The notes: a model not told the origin generated them from the letters alone. Numbered from the stretch's first letter, positions 1-13,240 are shown. The stretch: 35,514 nucleotides of DNA from Rhizophagus sp. LPA8_4_AMF (GCA_021464525.1 JADRCO010000376.1:1-35514); one strand, 5' to 3'. Translations and numbers: made by a program.

Positions 1-84
1 GACAATTCTATAAATGCACACCCTCTCTAAATGCACACTTGCACCTGGTCCCAAGGGGGGTGCATTTATGGAGAGTTGACTGTA
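1..84. mobile_element. Terminal end of a pogo/Tigger-like DNA transposon
   Basis: Read on the minus strand, the segment starts TACAGTCAACTCTCCATAAA, the kind of terminus seen in pogo/Tigger (Tc1-mariner superfamily) elements: CAGT next to a TA target site (TA at 83-84). Inside are further copies of the ATAAATGCAC word, at 11-20 and inverted at 60-70, forming a sub-terminal palindrome. The other terminus lies beyond the left edge, so length, age and coding capacity cannot be judged. The superfamily is assigned from the terminus only. Confidence 0.55.
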
Positions 85-1501
85 ATATTAAAGTTAATTA
101 CATTACAATAACAAAATAATTATAAAATATTAAAAAATTATTGTGATATTGAATTATTTTTATAGAATTAGATACAGTATAATTACAAAATAATAACAAA
201 AGTATAATAAATGTATTTTGATATATTTAAATGTATCTTAATTATATTTCAAAATCATTATAAAACTAATTCAAAAAAAATACCATTTTTAGCTAAGTTT
301 ATAATATTTAATAAATAGAAATTATCTGAACTGATTTGCAATTCATAATATTTATAATTAAATTTATTTTATATCAAAATATAATAAAAAAAAAAGAATT
401 GACAATAATCATTACCAAATATATTAAATGAATTAAGGATATTTAAATTAATTTAGGTAAATATTAGGTTAGGTAAGTATTAATTTAATAAGTTTGAAGT
501 ACTCAAATTAAGATAAGCAGATTATATAATAAATAAATTTCATATAAATAACAATTCAATTCTAAAGTAATACATGCTTTATAAAACGTTAGTATATATT
601 ATATTATTTATTTTGATTGTATTCAATAATTCAAATTTACTATCCATTTTAAGAAAATTTCTGGATAATGATTGACAAGTTATAATTGTTATTTAATTAA
701 ATGAAAAACAAATTATTTGAATGAAAATAAATTATTTATTTATTTTCAATTAAAAGTATATTGATCACATTTCCTTTGAAATCTCCCCGGAAAACCATCA
801 AAAAAAAAAATTTCTTATATTGCTCAATAAAGGTAATTTACTGTTAATTAACTTTTTGTTTTCATTTTATTTTACCTGAAAATAATTTAATAATAATAAA
901 ATACACGAATATTACACGAATATTTTATTTAACCTATCACCGTTCCCACTCCACCCGGTCGTATATTTTTTTAAAGGCTATATGTATTCTTAATTCAATT
1001 TACTAGTAAACGAAAAAAAAATAATTTATAGCCTCTCTTTTTTTACTAACCTAAACCCACCAAAGATAATTCGATCTTTCATAAAACCACCGTTATAAAA
1101 AACTATACAAAAAAAAAGTGTCCATATAATAATCATCAGAATTTTGATTTTTTTTTTTTTTTTTTTGTAATGTTGTTTTTTAAATCATAAAAAAAAATAT
1201 GCAAATAAAAAAATATAATCTTCATAAATAAATAAATAATAACTAAATATATAAAGAATATATTCTTTTCATATCCGGCCAGCGAAAAATAAATAATAAA
1301 TAATAAATAAGTAATAATAATATATATATATATATAAGATAATTAATTAAATTAAAAGACTAATAATAATCACTTATACAAATAACTAAATTTTTCATTC
1401 TCTATATTAATTTTTTTTTTATTACAATAAAATGTCCAATTTCATACCCAAAATTTTTATAAAAAAAATTATTTACCCTGAGAAAACCCGATAAAATTTA
1501 A
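85..1501. other. AT-rich intergenic region
   Basis: No convincing coding sequence. It holds homopolymer and AT tracts, including T19 at 1148-1166 and (TA)n near 1319-1336, plus a tandem ATAAATAA-type stretch near 1285-1312. The part next to 1502 presumably includes the 3' UTR of the minus-strand gene. Confidence 0.6.
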
Positions 1502-3518
1502 CTATGAACTATCCTGACTATTCTTTCTTGATGTACTTGATGATGTTGAATTTGAATTTGGTATGCTGATATTTAATTTAGCTGATACAGCTGCTGCCAA
1601 GTCAAGATTTCCATTTCCATTAGCTGAATTCTTTGTCGCTTGTTGAAGTAGTTGCATTTGTGAATTTGAAAAAACATCTTGCATATACATGCTTGTCACT
1701 CTTGACATAGGATATTGTTTATAAGAACCTGTTGATACAAGTTCTTCAATGGCTTTTTCACAAAATATTGCAAGAATTCGCTCAAGCTATATTCGTGGAA
1801 GATGAAGGTAAAGTGGTAAATAATATGAAAATACGAAATAAAAAATACGACATAAAAAATAAGGAATTGCAAATATTAAATATTAAGATATCTTACTTGA
1901 GTTCTTCCAGTATTTGTTAATTTGACAATCTCTGTTGGGTTAAATGCGTCAAATTTGATTTCAAATCTAAATTTGGCGGCACTAAAAAAAAAAAATATAT
2001 ATATATAACATATATTTTTTTAATATACAATTATCGGCGTACCAAAATTTTAAGCAAAAAAAAAAAAAATTTCAAGATATTTACGCTGCAAAGAATTTCA
2101 AATTTTCAGTAGCACGATAAGTTCTTAATGTATCCTCATGTATTTTATCAATGAATCCAAATGGTCGTTTTGATCGTCTTACTATCGTATTATAAATAAT
2201 ACATAATAATTTACCGTCTCTGTTTTGAAGAAAGAAAATAAATAATTTAAATAACAAATGGTAATGACTTTTAATTAATTAAGTGATAGAATACTCACGC
2301 TAATGAAGCCAAAAATTCGGTTTTATCGACACTAGGATCTGGTAAAGGAGTGTAATCGGGTGATTGTTTTGATTTTGAAGGACGATGAGCTTCCAAGAAA
2401 GCATGATATCTGCCTATAACATTATCACCAAATACATCAGGGTTTACCCAATCATTATTTGGATGACCAGGTGATAATGGAGGAGTAATGGCAGCGACTC
2501 CTTGCTTCAAATCTTCCTCTGAACTTACTGATGAAGGTCTTAAGTAAGATGTATTTGGAGGATATAAATCTATATCATCAAATAATAAACATTCCTCAAC
2601 CACTTCTAAATATTTCCTTAAAATATTACGTTGTCGATCTAAAGAATGAAAATTCGATTCTTTATATAAATGACCATCTTCACTACTACTGTCATCTTCA
2701 TCTCTGTGAGATTCTTCTAAATCACTAATCATTTCTAATACTTCTAAAGCAGTGGCTCTGATTCTTGATAATGATTCAGCTGATAAATCTTCTTTAAACA
2801 TTGAATAATTTTTAACTGATTGTACAGCTTTTGTGGTGGTCTCAATAGCTACTAATATATCAACAGATACTGGATTCACTTCAGCTTTAACTTCACCGGT
2901 TACCATACACCAAGCATCTATCATGGCTTGAATATCTGCATGACATGTAGCAAGTAATACATCAGGATCCGTTTCCACATCTAATTTTGAAGTGAGATAT
3001 GCTGGAAGTGGTGGTGGTGATGGTGGAAGTGGAGTTGGAGGAAAATCTTCATCAGGTTCCTCTGTTACCTCTAATAAATCGGAAACATTCGTATTTATAG
3101 TAAGCTTCATCTTCTTTTCAGCTTCCTCACTGATTAACATAATTAATTAGATGTAAATAAATTGAGATAAATCAAAACTCATATAAAAAAAAGAATGGAA
3201 TACTTACATATGCTTTGGTTTTTTTGGTTTTATAATTATACCACGTTTAGCGTAAAAATGTTGTAAATGAGTGATAGAACCCAAAGCAAGTACACTTTGT
3301 CTCTTCTTTGCACTTTTAGCAAATTCTCTTGGTTTTGAGGGCTTCTGGTAACCACGTTTCCCAGGCGAACCGGGAGACGGCATTGTGAAACCTCTATTGA
3401 CACGTTTTGGGTCGTATTCAGTATTTATGGTACCATTAAAAGGACTTGTGGTATATAATACGGGAATGGATTGGTGACGAGGAGGTGTACTTGGTAAATC
3501 GACCACTGGGGAACCCAT
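1502..3518 (-). CDS. Conserved fungal protein of unknown function, five exons, 548 aa
   Basis: Exons (minus order) 3518-3208, 3129-2299, 2219-2085, 1981-1897 and 1786-1502 join through GT-AG introns of 78, 79, 103 and 110 bp. The phases fit throughout and the sum is 1647 bp, giving 548 aa. Exon 1 (103 aa) is basic and Pro/Ser-rich, with the motif RQSVLALGSITHLQ at residues 73-86. Exon 2 carries a proline run (about residues 128-145) and an acidic DEDDSSSEDG stretch. Exons 3-5 hold the segments PFGFIDKI and NLKFFAAAAKFRFEI, and a Ser-rich tail ends the protein. The RQSVLALGSI.HLQ motif and the NL..FAAA.K.R segment resemble an uncharacterised family I recall from filamentous ascomycetes; I cannot name it. 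No signal peptide or membrane span is visible. The start is the first ATG after a long pyrimidine-rich leader on the coding strand. This is the only clearly conserved single-copy-type gene here. Confidence 0.85.
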
Positions 3519-4344
3519 GGTTATTTGTGTATATGTGAATAATTGAAAGTTATTTTTTATTTTTATTTTCTTTTTTTTATTTTTCTTTTGTTTTTCTTTT
3601 TATTCTGTGTTTGGGTCGTTAAAAAATAACTTTATTAGAAAAATAAAAGCTTTTGAAACCGTATAATAGAAACAAATAATTTAAATTTTGTTATTAATAA
3701 TATACTTTTATTGAAACTTTTTTTTTAAAAAAAAGAATATTGTTTCAAAATTTGTTTGAATATTCACAATTAAGATAAATCGGTAAATCGGGAAGTAATG
3801 AATATAAATAGTAGGGGATATACGTTATTGATGTTTATTATGCGCGGTTTAGGGGGGGGGGGGGGAAAAAAAAAAAAGATATGGAAAAGATGGATGAAAA
3901 TGTGAATATTTCGTGAAAAGATAAAAAAGATAATAAAAAGGAATGAAAGAGTTAGAGAAAGAATGGATGAAAGAAAATGAAACGAAAGAATAAAGGAAAG
4001 TGAAAAAAAAATATAAATGATTAATAAAAACTAATTAAAAAAAAAGGTCATTCAAGCTTAAATAAAAAATAATAATATTATTATTACCTTTTCGTGTATA
4101 ATTTGTAGTTTATAATTTGTAAGTTGCAGATAATTTGTACGAATAATAATGCGTCTTTGATAGATTTGTTTGTTAAAGTAGTCTCGAGTGGTTTTAAGTG
4201 GTACAATTTCTTTTTAAAATATTAATACATGTGTTTTTTTTGTGTATTAATCTACTTTGTTCTTTATATATATATATATATAATAGAAAGATGAAACGTT
4301 TTAATAAGCACGATTTGCAGGTTTGAAAAAAAATTATATATATA

Positions 4345-4382
<38 letters not shown>

Positions 4383-7300
4383 TTTTTTTCGAAAAAATTT
4401 TGGAGAGCAAGTAGAGAGCACGGTCATTTTATAACAGTTATAAATACATTTATAACATAATGGGGATTTCCGCTGATAAATCATATTACATCACGTGGAA
4501 TCTATAAAAACCAACTTTACTGTAACTTTATTAAACGTGGAATCATATAAATTGTAGTTCTATTTTCGGACTATTTTCCGAAAATTTCTTTTCAAAGCCA
4601 CTTCATTTCCATTTTTATCAGAAGTGTTTACTATTAAAATACTGTACAATTAAATTACGCTGTAGATGTAAGGGTAATTCTGAATCGAATTTGCTCCTAA
4701 TGCACCTTTGGTTTTGCAACAGACTAATTAACAAACAATACATTTCGTGATGAAAATTTCACAGGATCTAAAAGAAGTTATTTAACCATTAATGGTTACT
4801 CACTCTACGAATAATAGATTGAACTTTAAAAAAATTTCTCATAGTTATTTGTTTTTGGCTTTACAAAATAAGACCATTGTTTCCTTTGAATGACCGACCA
4901 TTTATATTTTATCATTCTTATCTTTCTTATTTGCCTTGTTGAGAGAGAGAGAGATTTTGTTATTATTTAATATTCTTTTCCCATTCTCTATTGCGAATAA
5001 TATTGTATATTCATTTTCTTCAATGTACAGCTTTATTTAGTAAATACAATAATGCCAGCCACATAATTCCCTCTTTAATTAAGATCTACTTTATATATTC
5101 ACATGTTATCGATTGTTGTGATGGATATATTATTATTTAATGAATTTTTTTTTTTTTTTAATCAATTAGTATCAGGTTACGGGAATATCTTAAAAAAGAA
5201 TGTGAATTATTTACCATATTGTGACCATTTGAAATTTTCGGCCTTTACTTTTTTTAAAAAAAAATATATATTAACAATTGATTAATTCCGCAGTAGATTA
5301 TTTGTATTACACCTGAAAATAACCTAACCAATAACGTATTTTTTTTAATAATCCGTTCGTTCTAACGATATTAATATTAATGTAAGACGACATTTTCTTT
5401 CATCTTACCCTTTTTACTTGAATTGTTATCTGTTTCGTCTCAAATAAATAATAATGATCATATTGCATATTTTACTGATATTTACCATATTTAACATTTC
5501 TAGCTTTTTCTAGCGGTTGAATGAATTCTCCTTTATTATTATTATAAAAAAAGGTTTTTTGAAAAAAAAGGGATAATAAATAAAAAATAAATAATAAATA
5601 ATAAATAGTTGTTTCTTTGTATCTTTCATTATAATTTGTACATAGGAATTTATCTAGAAAATTGTTTGCTTATTAAATTTTTTTTCTCATGATCATGGGT
5701 TAATATGCATTAAATTTTTATATTGTTTGTATTTTGTATATTATTTTGTATATTTTGTGCAAGTCCACGCGGTAATTTTTCCAATTAATTAAATTGTTAA
5801 GCAAGAGCAAAACAAAAAAATTTGTAGCGCAGTTTAATGTTGGAAAATTTCCGGCTGATCAAAAAGTAATACCGGTTTACCGTTTTAACGCAATGCTGTT
5901 TGACTGATAAGGGGTATTGCATTATTTCTCGCCAATTTCACGTGATTAAGTTATGATCACAAAAAAATACGCCCAGTTTACTATACTTTATACTGTACTC
6001 ACAATTCTCCTAAACGTGTAACTTATAAATTGTGCAACATAAACATGAATGTCTTAACCAACAAACCGGCTTCATTACCGTAGAACCGAACTTTTTCCAA
6101 TTTCTCTTGTTTCGAATACCAAAATGAAACTGCATTATGGAGCACATTTAATTTGGAACACTTAAGGAGTTTTTAATACGATCAAAAAAATTTAGAAAGA
6201 ATTTGCACAGTGATATTAATTAGAGAAAAGGATAAAGATGAAATTAGAGCAAATTTTTATCTGTCTTACCTATGATGAAAAGAAAACAGCAAGGATTTGA
6301 TTTTGGAGAAAGACAATATTGTGAATATGATATCGGTTGAATCATCGTACCGACGGTTCTAGAATAAGAGCTCTCTATAATATAACGATGATTTACTCTG
6401 ATAACTATTACAAGTTACATCCATCTTTCGTTTAAAGGTTAAACGACTATACTCTACAGGCACATGATAAATACGATAAATACAATAGATATGACAATTA
6501 TTATTACAAAAAGAAATGAATTAATGTAAATTTATTTTGAGCAAAACTAACGTACCAGGAATGCATGTGATGACCCAGAAAACGTGGACTTTTTACTACT
6601 CCTTCTTAGAAATATAAATGGGTATATTACCTTGAAACCAGCGTTAAGTTTAATATAGCAGAAGTACTCTTTGGGCCGCGCTACTCGAATTCTTTGGCCT
6701 TTCTCTTATGTCTCCATTTTTTGTTTAACTTTCTGTTTTTTTTATTAGTAGAAATAATATTATAATTTAACAAATGTTTCGATTATTGTTGTTATTTTAG
6801 GAAGAGTTAGGGTTAGGATAGTGTTAGCGTTTAGTGTAATAGTTTAGTGTTAGGTCTTGCGTTTGATTAAATGTTAGATTATAGTGTAGAAGGTTTTAAT
6901 GTTAGGATTTAGATAGAGTCTAGGAAATTTTTCAATGTCATCTCTTCTATCCTTTAGGCGGGACAGTCGTCATACCATGTCTGTACATACCATGTAAAAA
7001 TTAATAATCTTTGTTTTTGTCTTATTTTAACCCAACCTAATTTGCACCCCTATGTGAGAAAAAAGAAAAAGGGATTTTTTAAAAAAGAAAGATAAGAAAA
7101 AGGGCGTAAGCTTTATACTGTGTTAATAGAAATTGTTAATTTTTAATAATCTTTTTTTTTAATATATATACATTTAGCGGGATTTTATAGTGAAGTGATA
7201 TTTGATTTGGCCAAGTGATTGAATAAAAAAATTCCAATTATAATTAATTTTTATTTAGCATTAGAAAATAGATTTGAGATTTTCTAGTATTCAAGGAGAT

Positions 7301-7695
7301 GAGGTAGAACTACTATATCAGAAGGAAAATTCAGGTGCTTTCTTGTTAGGAAGATTCAAGTCCATCAAATGACTCATCTAATGGGAAATCCTGTCAAGCA
7401 ACAAGATGACATGTTAAAATTTTAGGATTGCTTTATCAAAATATTGGTGAAATGAAGTGAATTAGTAAATAAAGAGTCTATAATAAATTAAAATTGAAAA
7501 CGAAAAATCCCATCAAATAATAACCAAATAACTTTTCAATCAAATAAAAGTTGTAGTAATCATCATTATAATTCAGTCTAATATTATTACATATTAATAT
7601 TAAATTATTTACAAAAAAAAAGAAAAGATTTCAAAACAATTACATCTTTCAAATAAATAAACAACATCTATCAAAAATTATCCTAAAAAAATTTA
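3519..7695. other. Long intergenic region without a recognised gene
   Basis: About 4.2 kb with no supported gene. From 3540 to about 4010 the plus strand is purine-rich, so the coding strand of the neighbouring minus gene has a pyrimidine-rich leader or promoter. It includes a G14A12 tract at 3852-3877. Other features are (TA)n near 4266-4282, A31T11 at 4348-4389, (GA)n at 4941-4953 and a T/G-skewed stretch with GTTAGGGTTAGG at 6805-6816. Near 7290-7400 some coding-like words occur but no open frame of useful length. Confidence 0.55.
4348..4389. repeat. A31T11 homopolymer pair
   Basis: A run of 31 A is followed directly by 11 T, a long low-complexity tract that may act as a nucleosome-free spacer or be a retroposon tail remnant. 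No target-site duplication or element body was seen beside it. Confidence 0.7.
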
Positions 7696-10154
7696 CTACC
7701 CTTTTCTCGCGGCACCATATTGTATTAAAAGCTTCTCATTCATTGGGCTTAAACCATTTACATTTTGAATACGTGCATTATATGTTGTTAACGCTGATTG
7801 ATAAGGAGCCCAATGTAATTTAACTCGTAACTTATGATCATGTTCTATCTGCCAGTAACGATAAAATTTATTTCCATTGCCAATGTTTTCACTATTAATT
7901 GTGTTTAGAGATAAGCCTTCTGATTATTCCAAGCTATATGAGATACACAACCTATAAAGCCTCGAATAACTGCCAAGGATTTATTACCAGATGATGCTGA
8001 CCATATACGTACAGTACAATCACGACTTGCTGATGCGATTAATTTATCATCAGGAGAAAATTTAACATCACATATTATAGTTTTATGCTCATCAAAAATT
8101 TTCTGTGGTTTGTCAGAGTCTTTTATTGACTATAAAGTTACTGTATAATTCCATCATCCTGTTACAACAAATTCATTATCGGAAGAAAGTGCAACGCATT
8201 CTATGCAGGATCTCTCGTGACCGAAAGATTTTTTATGATCAAAGGTAGCCAGTAATTTTGTGACCATAAACGCACGCTATTATCCCAACTTCCTGAAGCA
8301 AGTAATTCTCCATCAGGTGATAATGATACACAATTAACTTGCCATTCATGCCCTCGAAAAGTATGAACCAATTCTCTTTCTTTCACTGAAAATAGTTTTA
8401 TGCCATAATAATTTCCTAAAGATCCTTCCTCAATCCAAGATCCCGCTGCAATGATTTCACTATTTGGTGAAACTGAAATACAATTAAATTTCCATTCTGA
8501 TGATTCTTCAGCTTCAAAAGTAAAAAATGGATTTTGATTTTCTTTTGTGGATAGATAAATAAGGTTATCTTTTGCTAAGGCAATGAATTTACCATCAGGT
8601 GAAAATGCAGGCCAATCTGATAAATGAGGACCTCAAAGGATGCTAAAACTGTTAACAATTCATTCCTAATTTGGAAAAAATAATTCATCATTGATTAAAA
8701 CCCGTCCTAAGCTAATTATGAAATTTTTCTTTATTTTTTATTGACCATATGCGAATTTTTCCATCAATACCTCCTGATGCAACATAATTACTATTACTTG
8801 AAACACTAGTAACCCTGTCAGTGTGTCCACAAAATAAATGTAACAACTTTGTCTCTTCTACTGACCACGATCATAAATTTACTGTACAATCCCAACTTCC
8901 TGATATGATATATTCACCATTTGGTGAAAATAAAGTGCTAGCAATTTCATCTCTATGTGCTTTAAATGCATGTAACATTTTTTTCTCTTTTATCGACCAT
9001 AAGCAAATCATACCATTTTTACTTCCCGAAACAATAAATTCATTATTTGGAGGAAATGAAACACTGCCACTATGTCCTTCAAACGCGCGTACCAGTTTTT
9101 TCTCATTTATGGAAATAAACCATATTATCCATACTTCCTGAAACACTGAGGTTACTATTAGATCGTCTTTATGTTCTTTAAATCCATGTAATAATCTTTT
9201 CTCTCTTACGGACCATAATCGAACAGTACAGTCTCTACTTCCTGAAACAACGTATTTACCATTAGGTGAAATCGAAACACTTAAAATTTTTAAGTGAATG
9301 ATTCTTTGTTCCTATTTGTCCAAAGACTAATAGTATTATCCCATCTTCCTGCGGCTATTAATGATCCATCTGGTGATATTGAAACAGAAGCCTTCCAACT
9401 CAATCATGTACATAAACATATCTATCTAATTCACCGTATGATCTTCATATTTCTTCAAAAGTTTCAGCATTATAAAGTATAATAGTGTCTCTCGTAGCTC
9501 CTACTAAAAATTTTTCATTTTGGGAATAACAACAGGAAATACCATCATGACCAGCTCTGTGATAACTGGTATCCAAGTTTGTTAATACAAAAAAAGGGGT
9601 TTCACCCAATTCTATTCCGGTCATGTTAGCATGATTAAAATTTACTTTTTGAAGCCATGCTCCTTGTAAGTGGACATTTCTTAAATCGGCCCCTTGAAAT
9701 TGTGCATGACCCATAACTAAGATCAGCTCCCGGTATACGGATCCCATTTAACTCAGCTCCCTTAAATTGCACCCCAGCTTTAACTAGTAAAGTGATGGCA
9801 TTAGCTGTCACATATTGAAAAGATTCATCAGTTTTCAAGCATTTTATGAATTCATGTAGCCTTAAATGCTGATTCCTCCTGAATGCACTCTGCTAAAAAT
9901 TGAATAACTGATGTTCTTTCACCCAAGGGCTTAAGTTTGTTTATTATAGCGTCTGCTTTGAGGAATTCCTGTTGGATTTCTTCTGATTCGTTGATATCTT
10001 CATAAATGGCGCGTGCCACAAAATACTCCAATAAAGAATTATATAAAATGGAATATTCATTATTATTGCGAAACAGGTGCATCTTATATAATTTCTTAAA
10101 TAAGTCTGAAGCTTTGTCATAATTTTTATCAATGATTTCTCCCTTTTTAAACAA
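7696..10154 (-). pseudogene. NLR-like tail: NACHT C-terminal helices, pentapeptide repeats, WD40 propeller (decayed)
   Basis: Minus-strand order. 10154-9852 is one open frame with a Sel1-type start running into a helical segment containing SLLEYFVARAIYED, the H/S..EYF.AR motif at the end of NACHT STAND ATPases, then SVIQFLAE. About 9840-9600 holds pentapeptide repeats (GAELNGIRIPGADLS, AQFQGADLRNVHLQGAWL). From about 9540 down to 7970 runs a series of about ten WD40 blades (for example SPDGELLASGSWDNSVRLWS at about 8325-8266). A C-terminal domain of about 55 residues in one frame ends QYGAARKG at a TAG (7698-7696). The known architecture of such fungal proteins is NACHT-pentapeptide-WD40, used as nucleotide-dependent sensors in self/non-self recognition. 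Here blades fall in different frames with several frameshifts and stops, so it is not a working gene unless the assembly is wrong. The nucleotide-binding part (P-loop) is absent. Confidence 0.75.
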
Positions 10155-11968
10155 ACATAAGGGTGAGATTACGCAGAGCCATATTATGTCCTAAGTTAGC
10201 TGCTTTTTCATATAATTCAAATGCCTTATGCCTATCAACGCTAGTTCCGATTCCATTATTATAACGATATCCAAGCATAAATATTCCATTTAAATATTCT
10301 CCTTTATAAGATTCTTCAAATAATTTAAGGCTTTCTCATAATCTAAATTAACTCCTTCACCCGTTTTATACATTTGAGCGAGATTATATTAAGCTCTAGA
10401 TTTGCCGCATTCTCATATAATTCAATAGAGTTTTCCTTATTAATTTCGGTACCAATTCCTAAATAATTAAAATTTCCAAGTAAAAAGATACGAATCCGAA
10501 TCATTTTGATTATTTATCAACCAATCATAAATTTCTTTCGAATCAATGTTATAATTTTTGCAACAATCATCAAGAATATTTTCTTTCAACTCTTTTCCTT
10601 CATTAAAATATTTATAAATATTCCATCAATCATATTACATAATGGTGCTTTTAAACATTCCACTAATTCAGATGTAGCCAAATTACTAAAACCAGTAGAA
10701 GAAGTAGAAGAAGTATTAATATTATCTGAATTAAATGATTGTTGTTCAGTAGTATTATCATATGCAATATCTTCCAAATTATCTGTTTGATCATTTCCTA
10801 TGGTTTTGTGAGATAATAATAATTTCAATTGATCAACCACTTTATTCATAGTTGGACGATTATCTGGTTCTCCATTCCAACAATCTATAAAAAAAAAATC
10901 AATTTTTAGTGTAAATGTTGAAATAAGGATGTTTGAAAATTATTATATATACTTACCAGTATAAATCTTAGTATAAGCACTAGGAGCATCAGGAACAGGT
11001 GTTTCTCTAAAACCTTGTGAGATTCCCATAATCAAACTAATAGTCATACCGCTGGATATTTCCCACAATAATACCCCAACACTATAAACATCGCTTTTTT
11101 CATTTAGTGGGTATATCTGTGTTTGATTTTTATCATTTTTTTGTCTATCAACCCTTTTTGGATCAATATAAGGAATCATTCCAAATATTTTTGAGTTAAT
11201 AGTAGATGCTTCTTCGATTCTTTTTGATAATCCAAAATCTGCTAACTTAATAACAGTATTTTGATGAACTAATATATTACCAGAATGCTAATAATAAAGA
11301 CAAGTCGTAAAATATATGTAATGGTAATTATGTAATTATTTAACAATGAATGATGTAATATAAATTATCTTACAAAATCACGATGAACAATTCCTTCATC
11401 ATGTAAACATGCGCTAAATTGAATTTATCATCCCAATTGAGATTACCAAAATATTTCTTCAAAAAGTTTCTAAGAGTACCACTATCGGCATACTCCGTTA
11501 CTAATATATAATTTTATTCTAAAAAAAATTTTTTATGTTAATTTATTTATATAGGAGTGTTACATACACGGTATTATTATATATTATTATACCTTGATCT
11601 TAGTTGTAATTCCATAAAAACGAATAATATTCTCGTGAAAATCAACTTCACGTTGATGTTTAAGCTAAATCATATAAATAAAAATAATGTAATTTACAAC
11701 TCGAAAAAATATTAATCCGAAATACAATATCAATGATAAATAAATTACCTCTTGAACAATTTCTTTAAATACTGCGGTATCGAGATTAAAAAAAGATTTT
11801 AATGCAAAATATCTAGGAGCATGTTTCCAATTTGCACGGAAAACTTTTCCGAATGCTCCAGCACCGATTACTTTAATATTAGAAAAAATGTTCATAATCA
11901 TAATATTTACTAATATGTTGTTTAGAAATAGTTTCATTAATCCATTCAACCCATTCATCATTATACAT
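10140..11968 (-). pseudogene. TKL protein kinase with Sel1 repeats, decayed
   Basis: Splice sites of the standard Rhizophagus kinase-Sel1 layout are intact: exons at 11968-11749, 11664-11593, 11518-11374, 11287-10957 and 10884 onward, each flanked by GT-AG. Motifs in order are the Gly loop GAGAFGKVF, Lys in FALKSF, HRDFHSGN catalytic loop, DFGLSKR, IPYIDPKR, SDVYSVGVLLWE and DCWNGEPDNRPT. A Ser/Thr-rich linker follows, then Sel1-like repeats (for example YNNGIGTSVDRHKAFELYEKA) down to about 10140. It is broken in several places: an extra T in the run near 11885 puts SNIKVIG out of frame with the start peptide, exon 3 begins one base out of frame, residues are missing between FNLA and ACLHDEG near 11417, and frames change near 10610 and 10475. 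The segment after SSG in exon 4 is about ten residues short. The catalytic motifs survive, so decay looks recent or the sequence contains homopolymer errors. Confidence 0.75.
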
Positions 11969-13240
11969 GGTAAATAATTGTTAACGTATAACATTATCTT
12001 CACGTTGATTTTTTTGGAAAGAAAGATTTTTTTTTTTTAAAAAAAAAAGGTTTGTTACAATAAATCAATTTTTTCGCACGGAAAATCTATCCGTTTCTGC
12101 ATTTCTTCACTAATCAATTAGTTTAAAATTCCAGTTAGGGATTTCAGGGTTATCGGAAAAAAATTTCCGATTTACAATAAATGAACAAGCTTTGGGAACA
12201 ATTTTTTAATTTTTTTACACAGATAAAAAAAAAAATAACAATGAAATGGAACGATCTTTTAACAGATTGTTGTACGTATTAGACCCAACGATCAACGTAA
12301 TCAATATCAGAATTCTGTATATTTTCGGATTATATTCACCGATTATACATCCTTTTATGGGTTCATCCAAAATCATTGTGTTTCAACGTTTGTTTCACTA
12401 ATAGTCTTTTTCATTTCATTATTTTGATTGAACAATATTTTTCTATTATGCATAATAAATGCATTATAATAATTAGTAAATGGATTTTTATGAAAATCGT
12501 GTAAACGGGGATCTAATAGCGCCGCTTAAATGCCGACTATCGCTATTATTATTAAACTTAATTCGGTTTTCGGGAACAAGTTACCTTCAAACCATCATTC
12601 TATAAATATCAAACTTTTAAGGTAGCTTATTACACTGCTTGCATCACTTGATTTTTGGATCATTCTTTGATAAAGACTAAGTTTAATAGTATTTTTATGA
12701 ACTAGTATAATTTTAGTAAAATGAATCAAAAACCTTTATGATAGTATGAAATTTAAATCTACTTCCTTTATTAATATATACCGATCGATAATTATGGAGA
12801 ATCAAAGCGATTCATTGCGCATCGAAACTATTTGAAGTATAAATCGATGTCGCTTACGAAAGTTGTCACGAATTATAATCATAATTATTCATAATGATCT
12901 GGCTCATATTTTGCAACTAACCCCATTGTAACCCTATCTCAAATACAACTTGGTATAACTAAACTTGATTATGATAATAAAATAAGCTGAATGATTTTCT
13001 TATAAAACCGATCAAAAAAAAAGGAATAATGAAATTTATTGCTCAATTACAAACTGATTTTATTACTGATAAAAAGATTGCATGTTACTCTAAAATATGA
13101 ATCAGCATTGAACAAATATTACATCAAATAATCCTCTACGTTGAAAATAAAAACACCCCCGAACACTTAATATGATGACATATGAAATAATGAAGAGGTT
13201 TAATATTATTTGTATTTTATTAAAATAACTTACATTGTAT
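11969..13240. other. Intergenic; start of the tandem kinase-unit repeat
   Basis: No gene. From about 12640 the sequence matches the far-upstream flank of the kinase units: the block at 12782-12905 corresponds to 16500-16625 and 20510-20640. The block 13038-13140 matches the 3' flanks at 17378-17480 and 20800-20890. These blocks mark the left end of the duplicated array. Confidence 0.7.

Noticed and set aside
4194-4484. Open frame on the minus strand
   Set aside because: Made mostly of poly-A/T (Phe and Lys runs); no family, no promoter.
5820-6000. Possible small RNA or element around the TCACGTGA at 5938
   Set aside because: No inverted ends, hairpin or second copy could be seen.
6805-6905. 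Interstitial telomere (GTTAGGGTTAGG)
   Set aside because: Only two TTAGG-type units followed by loosely T/G-rich GTTAGTGTTA words; too short and degenerate to call telomeric.
8821-9482. Plus-strand open frames across the WD40 region
   Set aside because: Antisense of WD40 blades read on the minus strand.
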